Origin: Alterisphingorhabdus sp051668705
GTDB lineage: Bacteria > Pseudomonadota > Alphaproteobacteria > Sphingomonadales > Sphingomonadaceae
NCBI RefSeq assembly: GCF_051668705.1
Contig: NZ_CP196351.1
Span: forward strand, 744,001 to 808,000
Direction of reading: 5' to 3'
DNA length: 64,000 bases
The stretch's first letter is position 1. The number at the start of each line of letters is the position of its first letter. The notes under the pieces were generated by a model. It was not told where the DNA came from. It saw only the letters and a list, made by a program, of their open reading frames with translations, and did not search any database. Shown here in pieces: positions 35,278-43,589 of the stretch. A program made the translations under genes and the position numbers.

Positions 35278-35439
35278 TCAGTTTTCGCGCTTATTGCGCA
35301 GAGTTTCGTGAAAAAAACCGGCTGGGTTTTCGTCCGGTTCTGGCGGTGCTTCGGCATCAACTTCATCATTATGCGCTAGGCGCCATAAGGCGATGACCAG
35401 CAAGCCATGCGTCAATAATATCGAAATTGTATCAACCAT
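35278..35439 (-). CDS. Small single-pass membrane protein
   Basis: A 53-residue protein with one membrane helix (about residues 4-21, TISILLTHGLLVIALWRL) and a polar, acidic/proline-rich tail (EAPPEPDENPAGFF). It ends 18 bases before the glycan ligase gene on the same strand and so is probably co-transcribed with it. A longer reading frame exists upstream, but it overlaps the divergent glycosyltransferase. The Met at 35439 starts the hydrophobic stretch and has AGGT about 12 bases before it. I do not recognise a family; a role in glycan assembly is context only. Confidence 0.6.
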   Translation of the reverse strand: MVDTISILLTHGLLVIALWRLAHNDEVDAEAPPEPDENPAGFFHETLRNKREN

Positions 35440-35541
35440 AGTGCGCAATTTACCTGATGGTGTTAGAAAATACAGAAATAAAGCCATAGGAGATGAGGGT
35501 TGACGTCGCGTTAATCCTTTTTGTCCATAGAAAGTAGCGTG

Positions 35542-36792
35542 ATGCGGATATTGCACATTCTTGACCATAGCCTGCCATTGCACAGCGGATATTGCTTCCG
35601 CACGCGTGCGATTATGAAGGCGCAGATAGAGGCTGGACTGGAGGTCGCGGCTGTTACCGGCGTGCGTCATCAGCAAAATTTGGGTGTTGAAGCTAAGGAT
35701 GTTGCTGCACAGGAAAGCTTTGATGATCTGACATTTTATCGCACGATGGAGCCTGCAACGGGTGTTTCTCCACTGCGTGAACTGCGTGAAATTGCATTAT
35801 TGGCTGACCGGGTTGGCGAGGTTATCGCCGCATTTAAGCCGGATATTCTGCACGCCCATTCGCCTGCGCTTAACGGCCTGGCTGCTCAGCGTGCGGCCCG
35901 TCAGGGTGGATTGCCCCTATTATATGAAATTCGCGCCTTTTGGGAGGATGCTGCGGTTGGCAATGGCACGGGCAGTGAACGCTCTGCGCGCTATTGGCTT
36001 ACTCGCCAGCTTGAAAACCATGTTGTCACCAATGCAGATGCCGTCGCTGTCATCTGCGAAGGGCTAAAGGTTGATTTGCTAAGCCGCGGTGTTGCGGATG
36101 ATGAAAAGGTTATGATTTCACCCAATGGCGTTGATATGCAGCTTTTTGGTGAACCGATCGCCCGAGATGATGCGTTGGCCAAAAATATCGGTCTTAAAGA
36201 TGGTCCGGTTATCGGCTTTATCGGCAGCTTTTATGACTATGAGGGGCTGGATGACTTGGTGGCAGCAATGCCCTTCTTGGTCGAACGTCACCCCGGGGCG
36301 CAATTGCTAATGGTTGGCGGTGGGCCTATGGCGGATGCGCTGCGCCACCAAAGCCAACAATCGTCGGTTGCTGACTCTATCCATTTCGTTGGCAGGGTGC
36401 CGCATGAAGAGGTTGAGAAATATTACAGCCTGATCGATATACTGGCTTATCCACGCAAATCCATGCGGCTGACTGATTTGGTGACACCGTTAAAACCCTT
36501 GGAAGCTATGGCACAGCAGCGATTGGTGGCTGCGTCCAATGTCGGGGGGCATTGCGAACTTATCGAAGATGGCGTGACCGGCACATTGTTCGCTCCAGAT
36601 AGCCCTGAAGATTGCGCCAGAGCCTTGGCAGATATGCTCGATAACCCAGAGCAATGGCCTGAGCGCAGGGCCACCGCACAGCGTTATGTCGCAGAAAAAC
36701 GTAATTGGCAGAGGAATATAGAGCGTTATCTTCCCGTTTACCAAAATCTGCTAAACCCAAAATCAGATATGAGTATGAATCAGGCGGCCTAG
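35542..36792 (+). CDS. Glycosyltransferase, exosortase A-associated (GT-B)
   Basis: A 416-residue GT4-type glycosyltransferase. The N-terminal segment MRILHILDHSLPLHSGYCFR with LEVAAVTGVRH, and later LHAHSPALNGLAA, are typical of the group linked to exosortase A/PEP-CTERM loci. The C-terminal nucleotide-sugar half shows FIGSFYDYEGLDDLV and PLKPLEAMA with the conserved Glu region. It transfers a sugar from a nucleotide donor in exopolysaccharide synthesis, at the cytoplasmic face. ATG 35542 is preferred; a TTG seven codons upstream is unlikely. It is divergent from the ligase pair and followed by a hypothetical membrane protein. Confidence 0.87.
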   Translation: MRILHILDHSLPLHSGYCFRTRAIMKAQIEAGLEVAAVTGVRHQQNLGVEAKDVAAQESFDDLTFYRTMEPATGVSPLRELREIALLADRVGEVIAAFKPDILHAHSPALNGLAAQRAARQGGLPLLYEIRAFWEDAAVGNGTGSERSARYWLTRQLENHVVTNADAVAVICEGLKVDLLSRGVADDEKVMISPNGVDMQLFGEPIARDDALAKNIGLKDGPVIGFIGSFYDYEGLDDLVAAMPFLVERHPGAQLLMVGGGPMADALRHQSQQSSVADSIHFVGRVPHEEVEKYYSLIDILAYPRKSMRLTDLVTPLKPLEAMAQQRLVAASNVGGHCELIEDGVTGTLFAPDSPEDCARALADMLDNPEQWPERRATAQRYVAEKRNWQRNIERYLPVYQNLLNPKSDMSMNQAA

Positions 36793-36859
36793 CCATTTTT
36801 GCGCTTGGTCCTGATGATGAAAAGGGTGGTCAATATGGCCAGAATTTTGGAGCAGCGTC

Positions 36860-38209
36860 TTGACTAGAGACTTAACAAACCGCTTTGGACCATTGCCGAT
36901 AGCTTTGGCTGGTGGCCTTATTTTGGGGCTGCTGACGCTCACTATTCCTAATCATTTTATTGAGGGTGCAGTCTCTACAACTGGGATTAGCGAACTTGTA
37001 TCGGCGGCTGCTCCTCCTTTGGGTGTGAAAGCCCGCATCGCTATCGCCCTAGCAACCGCGTTATTGGTATTTGGTGTATTAGCGCTCATTCTTGTTCGTG
37101 ATAGTGACAATATCCGCTTTGAATATTCCGAAGATGATTGGGATGGTGATAGAGCCTTTGCTGATCTGGATCGGCAAAAACCCGCTCCCAAAAAGCAAAA
37201 ACTTGCTGACCGTTTGAAAGGTTTCTTGCCTGTTTTCGGCGATGCCAGTGCGGATGATGTTCGCGAGTTAGAAGATTTACCAAAACTGCGCCGCGAAGAT
37301 CGCCATCCTGACGCACCGCCGCGTGCACCATTAATGGCGGGTCGTGATCTCTCCGAGAGTGATGACCAGCCAAAGTCGAAACCGGAGCCAGTAGCAGCGC
37401 AAAAGTCGACCAGTGACGAGCAAGGCACTGTTGCCAATGTGCGCAAACGCATTAGCAATCTTATCCCGCGCGATCTTATTGGTGACACAACGCAGAGTCT
37501 CGATGAGATACCACTTGTGGTCAAAAAGAGCCCCCAAATAGCGCCAAAGGAAGAAGCCGCCGCTTACGTTTCGCCTCCGCAAGACCTAAATGCGCCTGAA
37601 CCCGTTGCTGAACCGATCGAAGACTTTGAAGATATAGCGAATGTGCCGGAGCCATTGGTTGAAAAGGCTATACCAGCTGTAGAGCCTGAAGCTGTAGACA
37701 CTGAAAATTCATCGCAAAATATTGTGTTTGAAAATGATGATCAGATAGAAGGGCAGGTTACTACTCAAGATATTCCTGCGCCTCAACCGTCAGTTTCGCC
37801 TGAACATGATGCAGATGATGAGCGTGAGCTTGCCGATCTCAGCCTCTCTGAATTGATTGCCCGTTTGGAGCAAGGGATAGAGCGTCTGACGGTTTCTGCT
37901 GCAGATGCAGCGCCTATTACAGCGCCAGCAAAGTCTGCGACGGAAATTGAAGCTATGGTTCAGCAGGTTGATGAGCCGGTTGCACAAATTGCCAAACCTA
38001 CGGATCAATTTGCCGGTGATGGCAAAGTGCAGGATGATATAAGGCAGAATTTGGCCATAAAAGCAGTTGAAGAAGCCGAGCCGAGCCGACAAGCAACAGA
38101 TATCAGTGAAGCACAGCCTATTACCGATCCTGACGATATGGATGAGGCATTGCGCGCTGCATTGGAAACATTGCGTCAGATGACGGGGCAGCAACGCAAC
38201 GCATCTTGA
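36860..38209 (+). CDS. Acidic membrane-anchored hypothetical protein
   Basis: A 449-residue protein with two N-terminal membrane segments (about residues 12-33 and 59-82) and a long, charged, Pro/Glu/Asp-rich cytoplasmic region likely to be disordered. Near residues 325-345 is a helical LSLSELIARLEQGIERL segment, and another (MDEALRAALETLRQMT) at the C-terminus. I do not recognise a domain. The start is a TTG with GGAG seven bases upstream, which outweighs the lack of an ATG. It follows the glycosyltransferase by about 70 bases, so a scaffold role in envelope or polysaccharide assembly is possible but unproven. Confidence 0.75.
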   Translation: MTRDLTNRFGPLPIALAGGLILGLLTLTIPNHFIEGAVSTTGISELVSAAAPPLGVKARIAIALATALLVFGVLALILVRDSDNIRFEYSEDDWDGDRAFADLDRQKPAPKKQKLADRLKGFLPVFGDASADDVRELEDLPKLRREDRHPDAPPRAPLMAGRDLSESDDQPKSKPEPVAAQKSTSDEQGTVANVRKRISNLIPRDLIGDTTQSLDEIPLVVKKSPQIAPKEEAAAYVSPPQDLNAPEPVAEPIEDFEDIANVPEPLVEKAIPAVEPEAVDTENSSQNIVFENDDQIEGQVTTQDIPAPQPSVSPEHDADDERELADLSLSELIARLEQGIERLTVSAADAAPITAPAKSATEIEAMVQQVDEPVAQIAKPTDQFAGDGKVQDDIRQNLAIKAVEEAEPSRQATDISEAQPITDPDDMDEALRAALETLRQMTGQQRNAS

Positions 38210-38274
38210 GCATTTGCTGCTCAATCTGAACAATTCGATATTGCTGTTAGTGCGCAATTGCGTATGGAAAACCC

Positions 38275-39387
38275 ATGCGCCGCTTCTTCGCCTGTATTGC
38301 CCTTATAGTGTTGCTCGCGCCGGGCACATTTTTGAGAACGGATATCCCGTCTCGCGATGATAGTCAGACTATCTCGCTTGTTCCCGTAACTCTGAATCCG
38401 TTGCAACCATTGCAAAAAAAGGTGGGGGCGCTGGAGTTTGTTGTCGGTTGGGAATTGCGCAGCAGCAATGATAACTTCGGTGGCATATCTTCAATGCTAG
38501 TCATGCCAGGTTCGCGAATAGTTGCGCTATCTGATGGCGGATATCTGTTCAGCTTTGGTGTTGGGCCTAAAAACGCCAATCAAACGCCTGTAATGCGAGA
38601 CTTTATCGCACCCTTGCCACAAAATGTTGCCATTGATGATGACAAAGCCACGCGCGATAGCGAGTCCCTCGTCCGTGACCCTGTAAATGGCCGTTATTGG
38701 GTTGGTTTCGAAGATAGCAACGGTATTGCCCGCTATGATCCCGCACTCACTAGGAGAGAGGTCTTCCGCGTGCCGCAGCAGATGCGGGACTGGCCGGATA
38801 ATGGCGGTCCTGAAGCTATGGTCTTACTGGGAACAGGTGCTTTTCTGGTCTTTGCAGAAGATGCAGAGGTGAGCGGCGATCAGGCAGAAGACGGATTGAC
38901 CGAAGCATTCATGTTTCGCGGCGATCCACTGGACCCTGCGACACAGGCGGTAAAATTCTCTTATCGTGCGCCCAAAGGCTATAATATTACGGATGCAACA
39001 CTTTTGCCTGATGGCCGACTCATCTTGCTCCATCGTCGCTTTAACGTATTGGAAGGCGTGTCGGCGCGAATCAGCATTGCCGATCCGGCTGATATCGTGG
39101 CGAATAGTGTTTTTGAGGGTGAGGTGATTGCCGCGATTGACCCGCCATTAAGTGTCGACAATATGGAGGCTATTGCTGTCACGCGGGAAGATGACGACAT
39201 CATGGTCTGGCTAGCGTCAGACGATAATTTCAACAGCATACAGCGCAGTTTGCTGATGAAATTCAAGCTGCTGCTCGGCGATGTTGATGGCAAAATAAAT
39301 AAGGCCGGAGGTTTCGCCCCCAGCCTTAAATCATTAGAAGATGATTACAAAAGCATCTGTTATCAGGCCGTTATATCGATAACCTGA
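38275..39387 (+). CDS. Phytase-like esterase domain protein, secreted
   Basis: A 370-residue protein with a signal peptide (residues about 1-20) and a beta-propeller-type esterase-like phytase domain. Typical features are GGISSMLVMPGSRIVALSDGGYLF, the SESLVRDPVNGRYWVGFED strand region and DNMEAIAV. Family members hydrolyse phosphoesters in the periplasm, but activity is rarely shown. The 3' end overlaps a possible hairpin (AGGCCGGAGG / CCCCCAGCCTTAA, about 39301-39329), so the natural C-terminus may be nearer. It converges on rpmB. The substrate is not deducible. Confidence 0.78.
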   Translation: MRRFFACIALIVLLAPGTFLRTDIPSRDDSQTISLVPVTLNPLQPLQKKVGALEFVVGWELRSSNDNFGGISSMLVMPGSRIVALSDGGYLFSFGVGPKNANQTPVMRDFIAPLPQNVAIDDDKATRDSESLVRDPVNGRYWVGFEDSNGIARYDPALTRREVFRVPQQMRDWPDNGGPEAMVLLGTGAFLVFAEDAEVSGDQAEDGLTEAFMFRGDPLDPATQAVKFSYRAPKGYNITDATLLPDGRLILLHRRFNVLEGVSARISIADPADIVANSVFEGEVIAAIDPPLSVDNMEAIAVTREDDDIMVWLASDDNFNSIQRSLLMKFKLLLGDVDGKINKAGGFAPSLKSLEDDYKSICYQAVISIT

Positions 39388-39401
39388 TAGGAAAAGCGCT
39401 G

Positions 39402-39692
39402 TTAGGCAGCTTCTTCCATTTTTTTGCGCAATTCTTTTTTCACTTTAACGGCATTGGCCGAAAGTTTATCATCGCTTGTTTTTAGCAGCCATGTGTCAAG
39501 GCCGCCCACATGCTCAACAGAGCGAAGGCCAGAAGTTGATACACGGAATTTGAAGCTACGCTCCAGCTTATCAGACAGCAGGGTCACATTCTGCAAATTC
39601 GGCAGAAATACGCGCTTCGTCTTGTTGTTAGCGTGGGAAACATTATTGCCCACCATACGACCTTTTCCGGTCAGTTCGCAAATACGCGACAT
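39402..39692 (-). CDS. rpmB: 50S ribosomal protein L28
   Basis: A 96-residue L28 of the large ribosomal subunit. The N-terminal MSRICELTGKGRMVGNNVSHANNKTKR motif is diagnostic, followed by the FLPNLQNVTL and FKFRVSTSGLRSVEH strands. ATG 39692 is the family start; reading frame upstream of it is not conserved. The C-terminal Lys-rich helix is of the alphaproteobacterial length. The four-Cys zinc motif of some L28 proteins is absent, with only one Cys (CELTG). It is convergent with the phytase-like gene and divergent from tadA. Confidence 0.97.
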   Translation of the reverse strand: MSRICELTGKGRMVGNNVSHANNKTKRVFLPNLQNVTLLSDKLERSFKFRVSTSGLRSVEHVGGLDTWLLKTSDDKLSANAVKVKKELRKKMEEAA

Positions 39693-39867
39693 GATCATTG
39701 TCCTAAAATCAGTGATTTCGAATGGGCGGCCAATACAGGCAGATGAGCCTATCGTCAACGGTGAACCGATCTGAATCTTGCGATTATTGGTCTTTTATAT
39801 CCGCAAAACGTGAATCCATGCTCCAGATTGCTCTTTACAAGCTATCCTGACCAAGATTAGCGCAAGG

Positions 39868-40323
39868 ATGATGGTCGGAACAACACTCTCTTTCATGAAT
39901 GACGCCTTGGCAATGGCGCGTCAGGCAGCATCGCTTGATTCTGTGCCAGTTGGTGCAGTGGTGGTGCATAAAGGCGCTGTGATTGCATCGGCCCATAACG
40001 CAACCCCCGATGAGCATGACCCTAGTGGACATGCAGAGATTCGCGCCATGCGTATTGCAGCGCAGAAATTACAAAGCGCACGGCTTACAGATTGCGATCT
40101 GTGGGTAACGCTGGAGCCGTGCGCTATGTGCGCCGGTGCTATAGCCCATGCGCGTATCAGACGTCTTTACTATGGCGCGAGTGACCCAAAGGGCGGTGCG
40201 ATTGAAAGCGGGCCGCGCCTATTTGGCCAAGCAACAATTCATCACACGCCAGAGATATATAGCGGTATTGGCGAAGACGCAGCAGCGGCGATGCTCAAAG
40301 AGTTTTTTGCGCGTAAACGGTAA
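39868..40323 (+). CDS. tadA: tRNA-specific adenosine deaminase
   Basis: A 151-residue cytidine-deaminase-fold zinc enzyme that converts A34 to inosine in tRNA-Arg(ACG). The active site HAE (His55-Glu57) and PCAMC (Cys85, Cys88) supply the zinc ligands and proton shuttle. LFGQATIHH follows in the expected place. An FMNDALAMARQAA start agrees with TadA rather than with guanine deaminases. The ATG at 39868 or 39871 would serve, preceded by AAGG. It converges on the phosphatase gene. It is an essential enzyme in most bacteria. Confidence 0.93.
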   Translation: MMVGTTLSFMNDALAMARQAASLDSVPVGAVVVHKGAVIASAHNATPDEHDPSGHAEIRAMRIAAQKLQSARLTDCDLWVTLEPCAMCAGAIAHARIRRLYYGASDPKGGAIESGPRLFGQATIHHTPEIYSGIGEDAAAAMLKEFFARKR

Positions 40324-40371
40324 TGCTCAAAGGGATCGCTACGCCGCAGTCATAATCGGATATTTTTATTT

Positions 40372-40857
40372 TTAACGCGGTGAATAATCGCGCCTGGCAT
40401 ATTCATGCTCTGCCGATATTCTTTCGCTGTCGCCGATAAATTCTGCCCAGACATTGCCCGGCTTCCAGATTCTGTTCATCTTTGCTTGTGCCACGCCATG
40501 GGCAATGCCGTTTTGGCTCACGTCATAGCGATAGAGAAATGCGGTTACGCGTGCATTGACGATGCAGTGGATATGGACCGTTTCACCTTTGCTGGCTTCC
40601 ATAGCCTCACAAAATTTTTGAAAATCGCCTTCTTGCGGACGGTCAAAGGCGACGGGGATGTGGATATATTCCAAGCCGAGCCTAGCGCAGCAGCCAATTT
40701 CGTCTGTTAGGGCTTTGGGGTGGTCATGCGGGGCCAGATTAATAACGATGCGCACGCCTGACCCTTTCAACGCTGCCAACTGAGCGTCATTCGGTTGTCC
40801 CGACGTTGTAAGCCGTGCATTGATACGCAGAAAGTTGAAGATGTTCTCTATTGCGAT
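40372..40857 (-). CDS. Protein tyrosine phosphatase-like protein with apparent AUC start
   Basis: A protein of about 161 residues with the Cys-based phosphatase P-loop HCIVNAR (Cys98, Arg103) and an N-terminal RLTTSGQPNDAQLAALKGSGV segment typical of the DUF442/PTP-like family. That conserved N-terminus lies upstream of the first TTG (40779), so translation must start earlier. No ATG, GTG or TTG exists between the in-frame stop and this segment. ATC at 40857 has AAGGA six bases upstream and is the best candidate. Either it is an AUC start or the gene has a damaged start codon. It follows the LytTR regulator by 27 bases. Confidence 0.75.
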   Translation of the reverse strand: MAIENIFNFLRINARLTTSGQPNDAQLAALKGSGVRIVINLAPHDHPKALTDEIGCCARLGLEYIHIPVAFDRPQEGDFQKFCEAMEASKGETVHIHCIVNARVTAFLYRYDVSQNGIAHGVAQAKMNRIWKPGNVWAEFIGDSERISAEHEYARRDYSPR

Positions 40858-40884
40858 GTCTGTTCCTTGTGACAGGGCTAAGGG

Positions 40885-41685
40885 TTAGTGCACAAATCGT
40901 GCAACCACATCCCGATAGGAGCGCGACACTTTCACTTGCGCGCCTGATTCCAGTATCAGGAAGCATTCGCCATTGGTGTGCGGTTTGACTTGCCGGACCT
41001 GATCGAGATTGACGATGGTTGAGCGGTGTACACGCTGAAAATTGCGCGGGTCGAGTCGCTTTTCCAGATCCTTCATCGTTTCCCGCAGGATCAATGAATT
41101 GTCGGCAGTATAAATACACATATAGTCGCCAGCGGCATCAATGCGCTCAATCGTATTGACATCAACACGGAAAATCTGACCACGGTCTTTGACATTAATT
41201 AGTTTTTCAAAACGATCCGGTGTCGGTTCATCCTCATTTTGCTGATATTCCTCGGCCGCTTCTGGCGCGACTTCGTTCAACAAATCTTTCAACTTGTCAT
41301 GCTCTTCGCGCACTTTTTTATCGGTCAGTCTTTCGTAAATACGGGCAAGTGTATCGGCGAGACGGTCTTTCTCAACGGGCTTCATCAGATAGTCGATGGC
41401 CTGTGTCTCAAAGGCTTTCAGGGCGTGTTCTGAATAAGCGGTCACAAACACAAAGAGCGGCGGCTCTATATCCATAACGCCTTTCACGACAGAAAAGCCG
41501 TCAAAGCCGGGCATTTCAATGTCCAGAAAGACCAGGTCAGGTTTTAATGTTTTAATTTTGCGAATGGCTTCGCGGCCGTTCAGGCAAGTGTCGACAATCT
41601 CAATATCTTCAAATTCCGCAAGGCGCAGTTGCATGCCCTGTATCGCCAGTTTTTCATCATCGACCAACAATGTGCGGATTGTCAT
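40885..41685 (-). CDS. LytTR-family response regulator
   Basis: A 266-residue two-component regulator. An N-terminal receiver domain (residues 3-115) carries the phospho-acceptor Asp55 in LVFLDIEMPG, acidic pocket DD at 9-10 and switch Lys in LMKPVEKDR. The C-terminal LytTR DNA-binding domain runs from about residue 165 (IERIDAAGDYMCIYT, NFQRVHRSTIVNL, VSRSYRDVV). It would act downstream of the adjacent histidine kinase, whose stop overlaps its start by 4 bases. The target genes are unknown. The phosphatase gene follows. Confidence 0.93.
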   Translation of the reverse strand: MTIRTLLVDDEKLAIQGMQLRLAEFEDIEIVDTCLNGREAIRKIKTLKPDLVFLDIEMPGFDGFSVVKGVMDIEPPLFVFVTAYSEHALKAFETQAIDYLMKPVEKDRLADTLARIYERLTDKKVREEHDKLKDLLNEVAPEAAEEYQQNEDEPTPDRFEKLINVKDRGQIFRVDVNTIERIDAAGDYMCIYTADNSLILRETMKDLEKRLDPRNFQRVHRSTIVNLDQVRQVKPHTNGECFLILESGAQVKVSRSYRDVVARFVH

Positions 41686-42806
41686 TCTATCATTTCACCT
41701 TTTGCCAGATTTGCCTGTGCTTTGCGTTCACACGGTATATCGATCAGCACTGCAAAACCGCTAATATCCCGTTTGGAGCGGATTTCGAAGCGATGATCAT
41801 CGCCATATGCCTGTGCCAGCCTGTCCCTGATATTGGTCAGGCCAACACCCGTGGATTTCACTGCCATCTTGCGCTGTGCATCATTGTCTTGCAAGCCAGG
41901 GCCAGTATCAGAGACGGTGATGCGAAGCCTTTCTCCGACCAGTCGGGTTTTGACCACAATATCGGCCCCTTCTTCCAAGGGCGTGACCGCATATTTGATG
42001 GAATTTTCCACTAAAGGTTGCAGCAATAATGAGGGCAGCATGGCATCTGATGTCTGGGGGTCAATATCAAAGACAGGGCGGAGCCGTTCTTCAAATCGCA
42101 TTTTTTCTATGTCGAGATAGAGTTTCAGCGTTTCCACTTCCTGCGCAACGGTGACGCGGCCACTGGGTTCATTGACCAGCGTATAGCGCAAGAATGAGGA
42201 GAGCCGCGACAACATGGCATTGGCTGGTTCGGTTTCTTTGAGCAGCACCAGAGTGGAGATGCTGTTGAGCGTGTTAAACAGGAAATGGGGATTAAGTTGA
42301 TAGCGTAGCATAGCCAGCTGCGCGCTGGTCGCTTGATTTTCCATGCGCATCAGCTGATCGGCCTTTTCCTCGACCTGCAGGAAATAGTTGATAGCGAAAT
42401 AGAGCGCAGACCATGCCCCCAAGAGCATAAGGTCGAAAAAGAAAACGCCTAATAACAAAACGGTAAAGGGGGTTTCACTATCCTGCCGGAAAAGTGAGAC
42501 AATCCACGCATCAAGGGTGGCATAGATCACGGTAGCGATAATCAGAGCCGCAAGAGATATGCTCCAAGTGATGATGGGGCGGCGGTTTATCAGCGTTTGA
42601 AAAATTACCGATATCACCAGAGAGATAGAGTAACCGATAATTGTATTGGTGACGATAGTGGCCAAAAAGGCAAAACCCTGGCCATTAAAGACACCCGGGA
42701 TGACACGCAGCAGCATAGCTCCGGCCCAACCAGCGGTTTGCAGGTTCCAAAAGGCCCTGTTTTTGTTCGCAAAAAACGGACTGGGTTGGAAAGGAACAAG
42801 TGCCAT
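41682..42806 (-). CDS. LytS-like sensor histidine kinase
   Basis: A 374-residue membrane sensor kinase with about four to five N-terminal membrane helices (residues 20-155) and a cytoplasmic His_kinase/HATPase domain. The phospho-acceptor His is in QLNPHFLFNTLNSI, the hallmark of the LytS/YehU type. The ATP site has LLLQPLVENSIKYA (N-box) and DTGPG with GVGLTNIRDRL. It phosphorylates the LytTR regulator encoded just downstream, with a 4-base overlap. The sensed signal is not evident. Confidence 0.93.
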   Translation of the reverse strand: MALVPFQPSPFFANKNRAFWNLQTAGWAGAMLLRVIPGVFNGQGFAFLATIVTNTIIGYSISLVISVIFQTLINRRPIITWSISLAALIIATVIYATLDAWIVSLFRQDSETPFTVLLLGVFFFDLMLLGAWSALYFAINYFLQVEEKADQLMRMENQATSAQLAMLRYQLNPHFLFNTLNSISTLVLLKETEPANAMLSRLSSFLRYTLVNEPSGRVTVAQEVETLKLYLDIEKMRFEERLRPVFDIDPQTSDAMLPSLLLQPLVENSIKYAVTPLEEGADIVVKTRLVGERLRITVSDTGPGLQDNDAQRKMAVKSTGVGLTNIRDRLAQAYGDDHRFEIRSKRDISGFAVLIDIPCERKAQANLAKGEMIE

Positions 42807-42955
42807 GGCCGCTATTTAACCGCTTTTGTCGTTAGCGCAAACTCTCCTTCGACCACCCACATGTAAAGACTATATGACTGGAACTGTGTGCCATGCTTGC
42901 AAGTGCGAAAAGAAAACGGCACTATCTAGGCAATAGAAAAAATAGGAGAGAGCTA

Positions 42956-43552
42956 ATGGACAATGATGGAGGCATAGGCGCAGAAGCGCAGGCCGGTTTC
43001 GCCAATATGGAAAGCGGAACGCAGGAAGATTGGGCAATCATTGCAGATCATTTCTCTCCCTTCGCCAGCAAGGTCGCTGACCGGGTTCTGGACCATTTGC
43101 GTTTGTTAGATGGTGATTATGGCGGCTTTCCGATTGATAGGCTGCAACATTCTTTGCAGACAGCCACCCGTGCGCACCGTGATGGCCGCGATGAGCAATA
43201 TGTTGTTATGGCTCTGTTGCACGATATAGGTGACACATTGGGTAGCTATAACCATCCCGATGTCGCCGCTGCTATCTTAAAGCCTTTTGTTTCTGATAAA
43301 CTGCATTGGATCACAGAGAAGCACGGCATTTTCCAAGGCTATTATTTCTTTCATTATCTTGGGCAGGACCGCGATATGCGCGAAGCCTATCGCGGCCATG
43401 AACATTTTGAAGACTGCGCTGAATTTTGCGCCAAATATGATCAGGCCGCTTTCGATTCAGCCTATGATAGTGCCCCGTTGGAATTTTTTGAACCAATGGT
43501 GAGGCGGGTCATGGCAAAGCCCATAAACTCTATCTACAATCTGGATAAATAA
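42956..43552 (+). CDS. HD-domain phosphohydrolase
   Basis: A 198-residue HD-superfamily protein. Metal-binding residues are visible in RLQHSLQ (first His), ALLHDIGD (the HD pair) and YNHPDVAA. The C-terminal part is rich in His and Tyr (FQGYYFFHYLG), resembling the small PhnZ/inositol-oxygenase-like HD proteins, which are mixed-valent di-iron oxygenases. So it could be a hydrolase or an oxygenase. ATG 42956 has GGAGAG upstream; an in-frame ATG 21 codons earlier lacks support. It converges on the M48-PDZ protease gene. The substrate is unknown. Confidence 0.82.
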   Translation: MDNDGGIGAEAQAGFANMESGTQEDWAIIADHFSPFASKVADRVLDHLRLLDGDYGGFPIDRLQHSLQTATRAHRDGRDEQYVVMALLHDIGDTLGSYNHPDVAAAILKPFVSDKLHWITEKHGIFQGYYFFHYLGQDRDMREAYRGHEHFEDCAEFCAKYDQAAFDSAYDSAPLEFFEPMVRRVMAKPINSIYNLDK

Positions 43553-43560
43553 GCGCAGAT

Positions 43561-43582
43561 GCCGCCCTTCAGTGAGGGCGGC
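43561..43582. terminator. Putative bidirectional terminator hairpin
   Basis: A perfect 8-bp stem, GCCGCCCT paired with AGGGCGGC, around a TCAGTG loop. It lies in the 37-base gap between two convergent genes. No long T-run follows, so it may be a weak or factor-assisted terminator. Confidence 0.6.
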
Positions 43583-43589
43583 TCAATGA

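Noticed and set aside
39296..39332. Rho-independent terminator inside the 3' end of the phytase-like gene
   Set aside because: The stem is imperfect and lacks a T-run; kept only as a note on the uncertain C-terminus.
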